A stretch of DNA of 64,000 bases, taken from positions 88,273 to 152,272 of the forward strand of contig NZ_CP083762.1 of the NCBI RefSeq assembly GCF_023558375.1, in the 5' to 3' direction. Made by a program: the position numbers and the translations under genes. Positions 38,266 through 46,646 of this stretch are shown here, in pieces. The DNA is from Chroococcidiopsis sp. CCMEE 29 (GTDB lineage Bacteria; Cyanobacteriota; Cyanobacteriia; Cyanobacteriales; Chroococcidiopsidaceae). Every line of letters begins with the position of its first letter. Position 1 is the first letter of the stretch. Under the pieces are notes generated by a model. It searched no databases. It was not told the origin of the DNA and was given only the letters and a program-made list of their open reading frames with translations.

Positions 38266-38715
38266 ATGAAGGCTACGACCTGTAGTACAGTCATAGCGAA
38301 GAGTTCTGTGGCTCATACGTTGATTAGATGGCGCTTAAACGAGGTGATGGCTAGGCATGATATTCGAGCTAAAGAGCTTGCGAAGGAAATGGGAGTTAGC
38401 CCTACTACGGTTTCTAACCTCCGTAAAAGAAGTATGCCTAGATTGACCGAAGAAACCTTGGATAAGCTGTGTAAGGCTTTAAATAATTTGAGTCACGAAA
38501 GAACTCCTATTACACCAGGAGATCTTATCGAATACACTCCTGAGCCAGAAAATCCTAATCCGAAACAAAAAAAGAATGATCGCAATCAGAAATCTGCTAC
38601 TACACAAGAGGAGCTAAAGCAAGGTACAAATTCAATCGAGGATTTTCCCTCTAGCCAGTATCAAAGCACTCACTTTTTCCTAACTCTTATTCCTGAAGTA
38701 CCAGAGTCTGCCTAA
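38266..38715 (+). CDS. XRE-family transcriptional regulator
   Basis: 149 residues. The Cro/CI-type HTH spans about residues 25-75: LNEVMARHDIRAKELAKEMG, VSPTTVSNLRKRSMPRLTEE and LDKLCKALN. The C-terminal half is polar with poly-Lys/Asn stretches and probably flexible. It is divergent from the DUF932/nuclease set with shared TTAAAA repeats upstream, so it is the likely regulator of that set and of itself. Confidence 0.88.
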   Translation: MKATTCSTVIAKSSVAHTLIRWRLNEVMARHDIRAKELAKEMGVSPTTVSNLRKRSMPRLTEETLDKLCKALNNLSHERTPITPGDLIEYTPEPENPNPKQKKNDRNQKSATTQEELKQGTNSIEDFPSSQYQSTHFFLTLIPEVPESA

Positions 38716-38809
38716 ACTCCTTTTACCGCTGTGTTGTTTCTTTTTCCAAGTAGTTTCGGGGTTTGGTACAAACGAGATAGGGTCGCGAGTTGAAAATCGA
38801 GGAGACAAT

Positions 38810-39022
38810 ATGGCTACTACCAAAGTTTTTACCGCCATTATTCACAAAGAAGAGGATACCTATGTAGCAGAATGCCCAGAAGTCGGCACAATTAGCCAAG
38901 GGGAAAGTATTGAAGAAGCGATTGCTAACCTAAAAGAAGCAACAGAGTTTTACTTAGAGGAATTCCCTTTATCTAAAAATAGCTTGCCAGTCACGGCTAC
39001 TTTTGAAGCTAACTGTGCCTAA
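38810..39022 (+). CDS. hicB: HicB-family antitoxin
   Basis: 70 residues: FTAIIHKEEDTYVAECPEVG and TISQGESIEEAIANLKEATE match the HicB-like degraded RNase H fold. It lacks a C-terminal HTH/RHH extension, like many short HicB proteins. It precedes and overlaps the toxin by 20 nt, the usual order for this short type (antitoxin first). Confidence 0.88.
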   Translation: MATTKVFTAIIHKEEDTYVAECPEVGTISQGESIEEAIANLKEATEFYLEEFPLSKNSLPVTATFEANCA

Positions 39023-39242
39023 GCTACCTAGAATTTCAGGACAAGAGGCGATTCGAGCTTTAGAACGCCTGGGGGTCGTGCAGGTGAGACAAAGAGGTAG
39101 CCATGTTGTTTTGAGAAAGCAAACACCTGATGGTGCGATGGGATGTACTGTTCCACTGAATAGGCACTTAGCCATTACTACATTAAGTGGTATTCTCCGC
39201 CAAGCCCCAATCACGCCCGAAGAGTTCATCGAAAATCTGTGA
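39003..39242 (+). CDS. hicA: HicA-family toxin (mRNA interferase)
   Basis: 79 residues from a TTG at 39003; a GTG at 39015 is also possible. The double-stranded-RNA-binding-like fold is seen in SGQEAIRALERLGVVQVRQR and the conserved RGSHVVLRK, with the catalytic His in G-S-H. It ends with the typical LSGILRQAPITPEEFIENL. Forms a TA pair with the overlapping hicB. Confidence 0.9.
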   Translation: MKLTVPKLPRISGQEAIRALERLGVVQVRQRGSHVVLRKQTPDGAMGCTVPLNRHLAITTLSGILRQAPITPEEFIENL

Positions 39243-39806
39243 GTGATTGCAGAGCTTTCTAGAACAACATGATCGCCCAAACACTAGGCGCACTGCAACC
39301 AGTAGCGCGGCAACTGCAATTGGAGTTGTTTTGAATCAGCTCGCTGTGCAACTCACAGAATTTTTTCAGTCCATACCTATCAATCTATTTCTTTGCCAGA
39401 CACTAGGAGTTTTAGTCATGGCGACACCCAAAGCTAAAGCAGTACCAACATATAACGCACCAGCTCCTAACAAACTTATTCCACTACCTACCCCAGAACG
39501 CAACTTACTGGAAGAAGCAATCAATCAGTTCATCCTCTGGGAAATACGTTCGCGTGATTGCATCAAAGTCAAGCGTTGTTATATCGATGTCGCCCAAGAC
39601 TTGGAAGCAGGAGTTTTGTTGTCTCAGATTATCTACTGGCATCTGCCGAACAAAGAGAGAGAGCAAAAGCCAACTGTGCAGCGGGATGGTCAGGCGCGTG
39701 AGGACTGGTGGGATGAGTGCCGTTTGACCCCAAAACAGTTTGACCGAGCTATCTATTCAGCGAAGATTAAACAGACCGCAAAACGCCGACTAATAAGGCT
39801 GGTTGG

Positions 39807-41381
39807 TTGACAAAAAATAAGACACTGGAAAGCGCCGATTACAAGTGTGAATGCAAGCAAGCGCCAGTGTCGAGTCGTGTAAATTTCAAGCAAGTTCAAC
39901 TGTACCTCAAAGCGAGGGCAAATGGCTGTACTCAGGAAACGGCAGCAGCCAAGGGAGGATTTAGTGTGCGGACAGGAAGAAGAATAGAAAAAGGGGAACA
40001 TCAGCCCAACCGAGGAAAGCCGCGCCACTGGAGGACAAGAAAAGATCCATTTGCAGATGTATGGGACAGCGAGTTAGTACCGATGTTAGAGCGCCAGCCG
40101 CAATTGCGAGCGATGACACTATTTGAATACTTGCAAGAGAAATATCCCAACAAGTATGACTCCTCGAAACTGCGAACATTACAAAAACGGGTGCAGCAGT
40201 GGAAAGCGACAGCCGGACCACCAAAAGAAGTAATGTTTGAGCAACGACACCAACCAGGAGAAATGGGACTATCAGATTTTACTCATTTCCAGCAGGCGAC
40301 GATTACTCTAGGCGGGAAACCCTTCAAGCATCTGCTGTATCACTATCGGCTGGCATATAGTGGCTGGCAATATGTGCAAATTGTACAGGGAGGAGAAAGT
40401 TTTGTTGCTTTAGCTCAAGGACTACAAAATGCGCTGCAACGCAGTGGTGGTAGTCCCAAGATACATCGAACGGATAGCTTGAGCGCCGCATACCGAAATT
40501 CAACTCCTCAAGCTCATGAAGATTTAACGCAACGCTATCAACAGCTATGCGCCCATTATTACATGCAGCCAACCAGGAATAATCGTGGTCAATCGCACGA
40601 AAATGGTGCAATAGAATCATCTCACGGACACTTCAAACAACGATTACACCAAGCCTTACTGTTGAGAGGCTCAACCGACTTTGACAGTATAGGCAGCTAT
40701 CAACAGTTTATTAACCGGGTAATTGATAAACTCAATCAGCGATGCCAGGTGAAATTTGAACAGGAATGTAGTCATCTACAAACCCTACCGCTGCACGCTT
40801 ACGCCGATTATGAAGTGCTTAGTGTCACAGTCACTAGTCACAGTACGATAACAGCCAGATGCGTCCTTTATACCGTTCCGTCTCAACTGGTTGGGCAGCG
40901 CTTGACAGTACATTTATATCATGACCGCCTAGTTGGATTTTTAGTCAATCAGAAAGTCGTAGAACTAGCAAGAGTTTACCCACCCCACAATAGTGATAAA
41001 CGACGCGCTCGAAGCGTCAATTACCGCCATGTGATTCATAGCTTGAGGCGAAAACCTAGAGCCTTCTTGCAGTACCGTTGGCGCGAGGATTTACTCCCAA
41101 ACGAATATTATCGACGGATTTGGCAGCAGCTAAGCGAACAGTTTACTCCCTATGAAGCTTGCCGCCTGATGGTGGAAAGCCTGTACATCGCTGCAGTGCA
41201 GGATAAAGAATATCTAGTCGCTCTGTGGCTGGAGGGACAGTTACGCTCGCGCAGCCTAACTTTGTCGCGCTTACAACAACAATTTCACTGCCCACCAACC
41301 AAAAAATCTTTTGACACTTCTAGCGTCGAACAGCATTCCTTATCTAGTTATGACCGACTCTTACAGCATCAAGCCCCCTAG
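39807..41381 (+). CDS. istA: IS21 transposase IstA
   Basis: 524 residues from a TTG at 39807; because that codon straddles the IS end, a GTG at 39867 (VSSRVNFKQVQLYLK) is the likelier start. The N-terminal HTH (CTQETAAAKGGFSVRTGRRI) is followed by the integrase core: LSDFTHFQQATITLGG (D), PKIHRTDSLSAAYRN (D) and NRGQSHENGAIESSHGHFKQ (E). It overlaps istB by about 30 nt. Intact. Confidence 0.92.
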   Translation: MTKNKTLESADYKCECKQAPVSSRVNFKQVQLYLKARANGCTQETAAAKGGFSVRTGRRIEKGEHQPNRGKPRHWRTRKDPFADVWDSELVPMLERQPQLRAMTLFEYLQEKYPNKYDSSKLRTLQKRVQQWKATAGPPKEVMFEQRHQPGEMGLSDFTHFQQATITLGGKPFKHLLYHYRLAYSGWQYVQIVQGGESFVALAQGLQNALQRSGGSPKIHRTDSLSAAYRNSTPQAHEDLTQRYQQLCAHYYMQPTRNNRGQSHENGAIESSHGHFKQRLHQALLLRGSTDFDSIGSYQQFINRVIDKLNQRCQVKFEQECSHLQTLPLHAYADYEVLSVTVTSHSTITARCVLYTVPSQLVGQRLTVHLYHDRLVGFLVNQKVVELARVYPPHNSDKRRARSVNYRHVIHSLRRKPRAFLQYRWREDLLPNEYYRRIWQQLSEQFTPYEACRLMVESLYIAAVQDKEYLVALWLEGQLRSRSLTLSRLQQQFHCPPTKKSFDTSSVEQHSLSSYDRLLQHQAP

Positions 41382-42182
41382 TAGCGAGAGCGAAACCTTA
41401 CCGCTGCTGTTGAAATCGTTGCGACTACCTTACATGAAACGGCAGTGGCAGGAGATGGAGAAACAAGCTATTCAACAAGGTTGGTCTTATGGTCAATTTC
41501 TCCATGCTTTATGCGAATACGAACAGCAACAACGTTATACCAGTCGGGTCGAGCGCTATTTACACGAGTCCCAACTGCCTCGTGCTAAATCTTTCGCTAA
41601 TTTTGACTTCACCTGCTGCCCCAGCATCAATCAAGCACTGGTAATGCAGCTTGCTCAGGACTGTCGATGGTTGCAACGGGGCAAAAACTTATTGAGTTTT
41701 GGACCTTCTGGGGTGGGGAAAACGCATTTAGCTTCAGCAGTAGGACGCTCTGTGATTGAGTTGGGACAACGGGTCAAATTTACCTGTGCTACTTTTTTAG
41801 TCCAGCAACTGCTACAGGCTAAAGCCGATCTACAACTGCCCCATTTCCTTGCCAAACTCGACAAGTACGATCTGCTGGTGATTGATGACATTGGTTATGT
41901 CAAAAAATCAGAGGTAGAAACCTCTGTCCTATTTGAGTTAATTTCTCACCGCTACGAAATCAAAAGCCTTTTGATTACTGCTAATCAGACTTTCAGTGAT
42001 TGGGACACTATATTTGCTGATGCCACCATGACTGTAGCTGCTGTCGATCGCTTGGTTCATCATGCAACTATCATTGAAATCCAAACACAAAGTTTTCGTC
42101 AAAAGACTGCCCTGGCTCGTTCAAATTCTCATGACTCTAACCGGACAGAGTAATTAACGCTTACCGGACTAAGTAATTGACA
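39808..42182. mobile_element. IS21-family element
   Basis: About 2375 bp with an istA/istB pair. The right end has two direct repeats of the type AATTACTTAGTCCGGTAAGCG, the multiple terminal repeats typical of IS21. The left end (TGACAAAAAATAAGACACTG) is a diverged match to them. An imperfect direct repeat TTTGAC(CG/A)AGCTATC lies outside both ends at about 39739 and 42183. No short clean duplication was found. Confidence 0.82.
41350..42153 (+). CDS. istB: IS21 helper ATPase IstB
   Basis: 267 residues from the ATG at 41350 (a start at 41311 would add 13 residues deep inside istA). AAA+ ATPase: LKSLRLPYMKRQWQEMEKQA, Walker A FGPSGVGKTHLASAVG, Walker B DLLVIDDIGYVKK, and sensor region KSLLITANQTFSDWDTIFAD. 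It loads target DNA for IstA. The coupling by overlap is normal. Confidence 0.93.
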   Translation: MTDSYSIKPPSSESETLPLLLKSLRLPYMKRQWQEMEKQAIQQGWSYGQFLHALCEYEQQQRYTSRVERYLHESQLPRAKSFANFDFTCCPSINQALVMQLAQDCRWLQRGKNLLSFGPSGVGKTHLASAVGRSVIELGQRVKFTCATFLVQQLLQAKADLQLPHFLAKLDKYDLLVIDDIGYVKKSEVETSVLFELISHRYEIKSLLITANQTFSDWDTIFADATMTVAAVDRLVHHATIIEIQTQSFRQKTALARSNSHDSNRTE

Positions 42183-42403
42183 TTTGACAAGCTATCCATC
42201 ACTTAGAGGCAAAGCAGCTAATCTGTACGAAGGTCTACAAGTGGCAGGGGCAGAACACTAAACATATTCGGGTAAATTGGGCGGCTCTACTTCAGGCTTT
42301 GTCAATGCTGGATAACAACGCTGAAAAAATAGTAGGTTTTCGACGACGGGAACCAGTAATGAATGCAGGTAGACCAAGGGCTAAGACAACTGAGCAAGAT
42401 ACT

Positions 42404-42548
42404 TCAGGATGCCCCAATCGTCAATCTTCAAGATTACCTAATAGGGAATCTTCTAAATTACCTAACAGTCAATCGTTAAATTTTCTAATAGGGAATCCTC
42501 AAATTCCCAAACAGGAAAGTTCTGAATTACCTACTAGGGAATTTCATT
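42404..42548 (+). repeat. 27-bp in-frame tandem repeats in the replication-type gene
   Basis: About five degenerate units related to TTACCTAATAGGGAATCTTC encode variants of LPNRESSKL. The reading frame is kept. Such repeat tails are variable in length between relatives and may be flexible linkers. Confidence 0.6.
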
Positions 42549-42578
42549 ATATAGATTCAGAGATTACTACACAAACTA

Positions 42579-43797
42579 GTAGACCACCACTACAATTTTG
42601 ACAGGCTAGATTCTGACAGGCTTGGTTGAGGATACAAACGTTCTAGCTTGATTCGTGCTTGAGTGTTAGTGAAACGCCAGTTCACGCTTGCTTGAGCCTG
42701 ATTACGAGATGCTTCCCATGCTGCGACTTCTCTAGACAGTTCTTCAGTGGACGGAATGCGACGCTCTAAACATTGACCAGATAAAACCGATAGTTCCAGT
42801 TCGACCATATTTAACCAACTGCCATGAACTGGAGTGTAGTGAAACTGTAACTTCTCGAGAATACGACGAGCTTCAACCGCGTCAAAGGTTTGATACAAAG
42901 CAGCGGGCGTATGGGTGTTCAAGTTGTCCAACACAACATGAATTAGGTGTGCAAATGGGAATAAGACATCCACCAAATACTGCATACACAAGGCAAAATC
43001 TTGTGCAGTGCGTTGGTCAGTCACTTTGATATGTCGCCACTGTGCTAACGGTTGAAAAAAGGCAAATAGATTGCACGTGCCTTCACGCTTGTACTCATAG
43101 TCATAACGCTTTGGTTTTCCTGGTTCTCGAGGAAGTGGGGTGCGGGTTTCGCTCACTAGTTGCACGGGGCGCTCATCAAAGCAAACCACCGGCTCACATG
43201 GATTGTAGGGTTGCTCGTACAAGTCTAAAACCTCCTCCATCCGCCAGATAAAATCTGCATTCACCTGTGAAATGCACCACTGTTGGTTTAACCACGGCTT
43301 GATGTCGTTTTTTCTAACACTCGTCGTACCGTCTCGTCTGAGATGCTGTCCACTAGCTGTAGTTCCACGAGGCGATCTGCTAACATCTGCATCGTCCATC
43401 GTTTCTGTCCTGTCGGCGCATCACTACAAGCCGTTGCTATCAGAAAAGCTTCTGCGCGTCCATCCAATTTACGTTTTCCGCCTGGACGAGGTTGCTCGCT
43501 CAAGGCAAACTTAACTCCACCATCTACACACTTTTGACGAGTCCGATGTACCGTTGATTCTCCCACATGTAGCATTTGAGCAATTGTTTCATCAGCATGT
43601 CCTTCATCGGCAAGCAACAGGATATGTGCTCGCTTGAACACACGAGCTGGACATTTACCCTTATGCGTTAATTGATGCAAGTATTCTCGTTCTTCTGTAT
43701 TGAGGTTGACAATGAATTTTTCTGGCATTGGAGTTTCTGGTTTTTCTTTAGTTTCTCCAATCTCATTCCGCTTGTCAAAATCAGCGTGGTGGTCTAC
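42579..43797. mobile_element. IS630-family element, TA duplication
   Basis: The ends GTAGACCACCAC (42579-42590) and GTGGTGGTCTAC (43786-43797) are inverted copies, and a related inner block ending TTTTGACA extends the repeat to about 25 bp with mismatches. TA flanks both sides (42577-42578, 43798-43799). 1219 bp. Excising it joins the host frame as EITTQT-RSRDYSSPLPPKG. Confidence 0.9.
42590..43728 (-). CDS. IS630-family transposase in two overlapping frames
   Basis: Frame 1 (43728-43288) has the HTH part (GHADETIAQMLHVGESTVHR, then VDSISDETVRRVLEK). Frame 2 (to 42590) continues VRKNDIKPWLNQQWCIS, CFDERPVQL (D), LIHVVLDNLNTHTP (D) and HGSWLNMVELELSVL (E). The switch is -1 at a run of six A (coding strand) near 43309. 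Many IS630 elements make a fusion by -1 frameshifting at such a run, so this may be functional rather than mutated. Total about 370 residues. Confidence 0.85.
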
Positions 43798-43956
43798 TAG
43801 AAGCAGAGACTACTCTTCCCCCTTACCCCCCAAAGGGTAGTACAAGCGAGAAGGGCACAACTCGATCAAAGCTTCTCCGACTGGGAGGCAATTAACACAT
43901 GTTCGCTCGAGAAACAACCCCAGCAGTCGAAACTACCTGGAAAAGAAGCAGATAGG

Positions 43957-44514
43957 GTGAACACCCATCTATTCGTTCCGCATCCAAAGCAATCGCAGCG
44001 ACCTGGAGAAGAAGCAACCAATTCCGCTTGGGATAAATCTTCCGCGCCACATGTAGGAGAAAATTCTTATACCCGACAACTGATTCAAACAGCCGTGCCG
44101 CCTGTTGAGACAGAAGTTTTACCTGGCATAGAGAAGGGCAGTAGCCAACCAAGGGATCAAGAGCGTTCTAAGTGCGATCGCCTCACCCTCAACCAGCCAC
44201 AACTTTCGAAAAACATTGACGGGAGCGATCGCCTGCCTTGGGTGACAGGACACCGAGGCAAGTTCAACCCAGACTTTGAGAAATGGATGGCGCGATCGCT
44301 GATGCAATATTCCGCCTATCAAAACTTGATGGCTGGAGAATTACTCACCAAAACCCGCAAGCATATTTCTGCTGGCAAGTATGATCTCAAACGGCGAGAT
44401 GAATTGTTGATTGAGTGGGAGGCGATGCAATCGGGCACTGATGTAGGTGATTCGTCTTCCATTACTGCCAAAGCTGCTTCCCGTCGCGCTAAAATCCGCA
44501 CTGCTCTTTATTAA
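43957..44514 (+). CDS. Plasmid-type protein, unknown
   Basis: 185 residues from a GTG at 43957. The frame stays open and protein-like upstream to about 43840 (QARRAQLDQSFSDWEAINTC, SLEKQPQQSKLPGKEADR), with no usable start codon except this GTG, so the true start may have been lost by mutation. The first half is polar and variable. The second half (NPDFEKWMARSLMQYSAYQN, AKAASRRAKIRTALY) looks conserved and basic. It follows the split replication gene and precedes a possible helicase-loader gene. Confidence 0.65.
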   Translation: MNTHLFVPHPKQSQRPGEEATNSAWDKSSAPHVGENSYTRQLIQTAVPPVETEVLPGIEKGSSQPRDQERSKCDRLTLNQPQLSKNIDGSDRLPWVTGHRGKFNPDFEKWMARSLMQYSAYQNLMAGELLTKTRKHISAGKYDLKRRDELLIEWEAMQSGTDVGDSSSITAKAASRRAKIRTALY

Positions 44515-44536
44515 CTAACCTTGGAGGAGTTTCATA

Positions 44537-45052
44537 GTGATTGATCGACAAGTGTTTGAACAAGAAATCGCTATTCTCATGGACTGGTTTAACCGTGACT
44601 TTGAGCCAAAAACCCTTAAGCGCCTACATCAACGGTTAAGCGCACATCTCTCTACAAAACAGTTTGTGCAAGCAGCGCTCATTGTTTTTGATGAGAGTCA
44701 CTTCTTCCCCACAGTGGAAGAGTTTGTTAGCGCTGTTAAGGGTGATGCTGAAACTCTTGCTTTGCAAGAGTGGGATTTATGCGTTAAGGCAGCAGCTAGA
44801 ACTGATAAGGGAATGCTTTCAGGCCTATCTTCCCAAGGGCAGTCAGCATTACATCTAGTTGGTGGGTTGCACAAGCTGGGGATGGCAACAGAGGATGATT
44901 TGCGCTGGCTCAAAAAAGAATTCGTCGCGATGTGTAAGTCTACTCCTGCTGATGAGAAAAGCCTGCCCCAGTCTCGTGCTTCGGAATATGAGCAGTTGGA
45001 TGTAGTGCGATCGCTATCTGGAAAGCTGAGTTTCAATGGCAAAGGGAGGTGA
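44537..45052 (+). CDS. Possible phage/plasmid replication accessory protein
   Basis: 171 residues from a GTG at 44537 with GGAGGAG upstream. Helical: MDWFNRDFEPKTLKRLHQRL, ALIVFDESHFFPTVEEFVSA and LVGGLHKLGMATEDDLRWLK. The pattern of FPTVEEF and a following Trp/Lys-rich helix recalls small helicase-loader proteins of phages, but the match is weak. Two plasmid-type genes precede it on the same strand. Confidence 0.6.
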   Translation: MIDRQVFEQEIAILMDWFNRDFEPKTLKRLHQRLSAHLSTKQFVQAALIVFDESHFFPTVEEFVSAVKGDAETLALQEWDLCVKAAARTDKGMLSGLSSQGQSALHLVGGLHKLGMATEDDLRWLKKEFVAMCKSTPADEKSLPQSRASEYEQLDVVRSLSGKLSFNGKGR

Positions 45053-45252
45053 TTTGGCACTCCTGATGTAGTTGTCTGGTTCATTCGCTTCGAGCCACAA
45101 CAAATCTTTTCTTTCCTGCCAGCTCAGTATGGAGTCTATTAACTGCAACTCGGTTCATCAGGTAGCCGAGCAGTTCAGTTCTGTCAATTTGACGGAATTA
45201 GATATCGCTGCCTCTGCCGTATATAAAAGAGCGAGCGTCCATCTAACCAATA

Positions 45253-46217
45253 GACTTCTTGCAAATTAAATCAAGCAGCTTGAGAGCATTCGTAGTTGTA
45301 TAAGGCAGCAATGAGATTACAGCGCAACCCGAAGCGCCGCCGCCGGTTGCGATAGCGCTCCGCTAGAATGCGGAAGATTTTCAAGCAACGATTGGTTTGC
45401 TCAATTACAACTCGACGACGGGCTAAGGCTCGATTATCTAACTTTTGCGCCGGCGTGAGTTGTCCGCCTCTAGGCTTCTTGTGAGGTAGATGACTGTTAG
45501 CATGTAACTTTTGGATACCCTGATACCCCTTGTCTTGCAAGCTTTCGATTTGTGGGTGGAAGTGAATCCCTGAAGCTTGAAACAGCTTGAAGTCATGCCG
45601 TCGTCCTTTACCAAAGTAGGTGCAAATAATTCGTCCAGTTGTTTGCTCGATCACTAGTTGGCATTTGAGCGTATGTTGCTTCTTCTTGCCAGAATAGAAC
45701 CAGCGTTGGTGACGCTTCGGTCGTTCAATCGGCGTTTCGGTCACATCCATCACCACGACAGCTGGCTGACCAAATCCACGCACCAACTGTTTCTTCCCAG
45801 GCAGGCGAAATTGTCCTGATGCCATTAACCTATCTTCAACCCAATGAACGATGCGGCAGACGGTTGATTCACTCACGCCCCAACTGCTGCCAATGTGGAA
45901 GTAGGTGCGATACTCCCGCCAATACTCTAAAGCAATTAGCACTCGCTGTTCAATGCCCAGTTTCGGCTTGGCACCTGGTTTTGGTGTGGCTCTCCAGGCA
46001 GGTTTGAGAGCTTTGATGATGTGCTTGAATGTATCTGGTTGCACGCCGAAGCGACGTTTGAATTGTAATTGTGATAGTGTTTGAGCTATTTTAGAATTCA
46101 TCAGGACGCTGATTAGATTGTGTTGTCCTGATTTTTCTACTTTTGTGGAGCCGCAGGCAAGCACTACACTCCATTGCTGCCTCCCTCTAGATTACATAAC
46201 CTAATTTGCAAGAAGTC
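45253..46217. mobile_element. IS5-family element, intact
   Basis: 965 bp. Terminal repeats GACTTCTTGCAAATTA (45253-45268) and TAATTTGCAAGAAGTC (46202-46217) are perfect complements. TA duplication at 45251-45252 and 46218-46219. The transposase is intact. Same subgroup and target preference as the dead copy at 2534-4596. Confidence 0.93.
45271..46164 (-). CDS. IS5-family transposase
   Basis: 297 residues; the ATG at 46101 (MNSKIAQTLSQLQFKRRFGV) is a likely true start. HTH: SWGVSESTVCRIVHWVEDRL. DDE_4 domain: VVVMDVTETPIERPKRHQRW (D), RIICTYFGKGRRHDFKLFQA, LQDKGYQGIQKLHANSHLPH (D), and RVVIEQTNRCLKIFRILAER (E). No frame break. Confidence 0.93.
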   Translation of the reverse strand: MLACGSTKVEKSGQHNLISVLMNSKIAQTLSQLQFKRRFGVQPDTFKHIIKALKPAWRATPKPGAKPKLGIEQRVLIALEYWREYRTYFHIGSSWGVSESTVCRIVHWVEDRLMASGQFRLPGKKQLVRGFGQPAVVVMDVTETPIERPKRHQRWFYSGKKKQHTLKCQLVIEQTTGRIICTYFGKGRRHDFKLFQASGIHFHPQIESLQDKGYQGIQKLHANSHLPHKKPRGGQLTPAQKLDNRALARRRVVIEQTNRCLKIFRILAERYRNRRRRFGLRCNLIAALYNYECSQAA

Positions 46218-46646
46218 TAATAAACTTTCGACCAGAGTGAACACTATGGCTGCAAATCAACCACCTTCCGCATCACTAAAGCACCTAGTTACTGGTGAAA
46301 GCCAATTCATAACGGTGACTCTCACCACTTTGAAGAGTGCTACCTGCACTTGGGGAGCAATTCAAATGTGTCAAATTGGTACATTTAGATATCGCTGCCT
46401 TCACTTTGTACGTGCTGGCTTCACGCTCTACCTCTGATGTAGAACTTTCGGAAGCTATAGAACGCGCTACTTGAGAAATAATTAACCCGCTCTACAGCTA
46501 ATGCACTTGCCAAGCAATACAAGTTCTAACACTGCCAAACCAAACCAGTGATTCTCACTGGCTTGGGATTCGCTATCTCAAATTCATAGACTTTACGTAT
46601 TTAGACATTGCTCCTAGCCTCCACCTAACTACTACTTTTCGGTATC

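Larger units (their letters stand above)
39418..43840 (+). pseudogene. Plasmid replication-type protein gene split by two IS
   Basis: Start ATG 39418 (AGGAG upstream). Part 1 reads AGVLLSQIIYWHLPNK and DEWWDECRLTPKQFDRAI in related style (here REDWWDECRLTPKQFDRAI). After the IS21, part 2 (about 42184-42578) resumes AIHHLEAKQLICTKVYKWQG, then HIRVNWAALLQAL, and enters a repeat tail rich in LPN and ESS. An IS630 follows; part 3 (43800-43840) finishes SRDYSSPLPPKG. The family is common on cyanobacterial plasmids and resembles DnaD-like or HTH replication proteins; exact role unknown. The junction at the IS21 is not clean: FDRAI/FDQAI appear on both sides. Its last 3 bp abut the frame leading to the next gene. 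Confidence 0.65.
45129..46437 (+). pseudogene. Small unknown gene split by an IS5
   Basis: Part 1 (45129-45252) reads MESINCNSVHQVAEQFSSVN and LTELDIAASAVYKRASVHLT. Part 2 (46220-46437) reads NNKLSTRVNTMAANQPPSAS and LKHLVTGESQFITVTLTT. Removing the IS5 and one TA gives exactly 114 codons with a TGA stop. In part 2 another frame, near 46350-46470, repeats the motif as EQFKCVKLVHLDIAAFTLY, so an ancient duplication of this small gene is likely. Function unknown. Confidence 0.6.

Noticed and set aside
46174-46437. Stand-alone 87-residue gene starting inside the IS5
   Set aside because: Its first codons are IS DNA; the real gene is the 114-codon one rebuilt across the IS.
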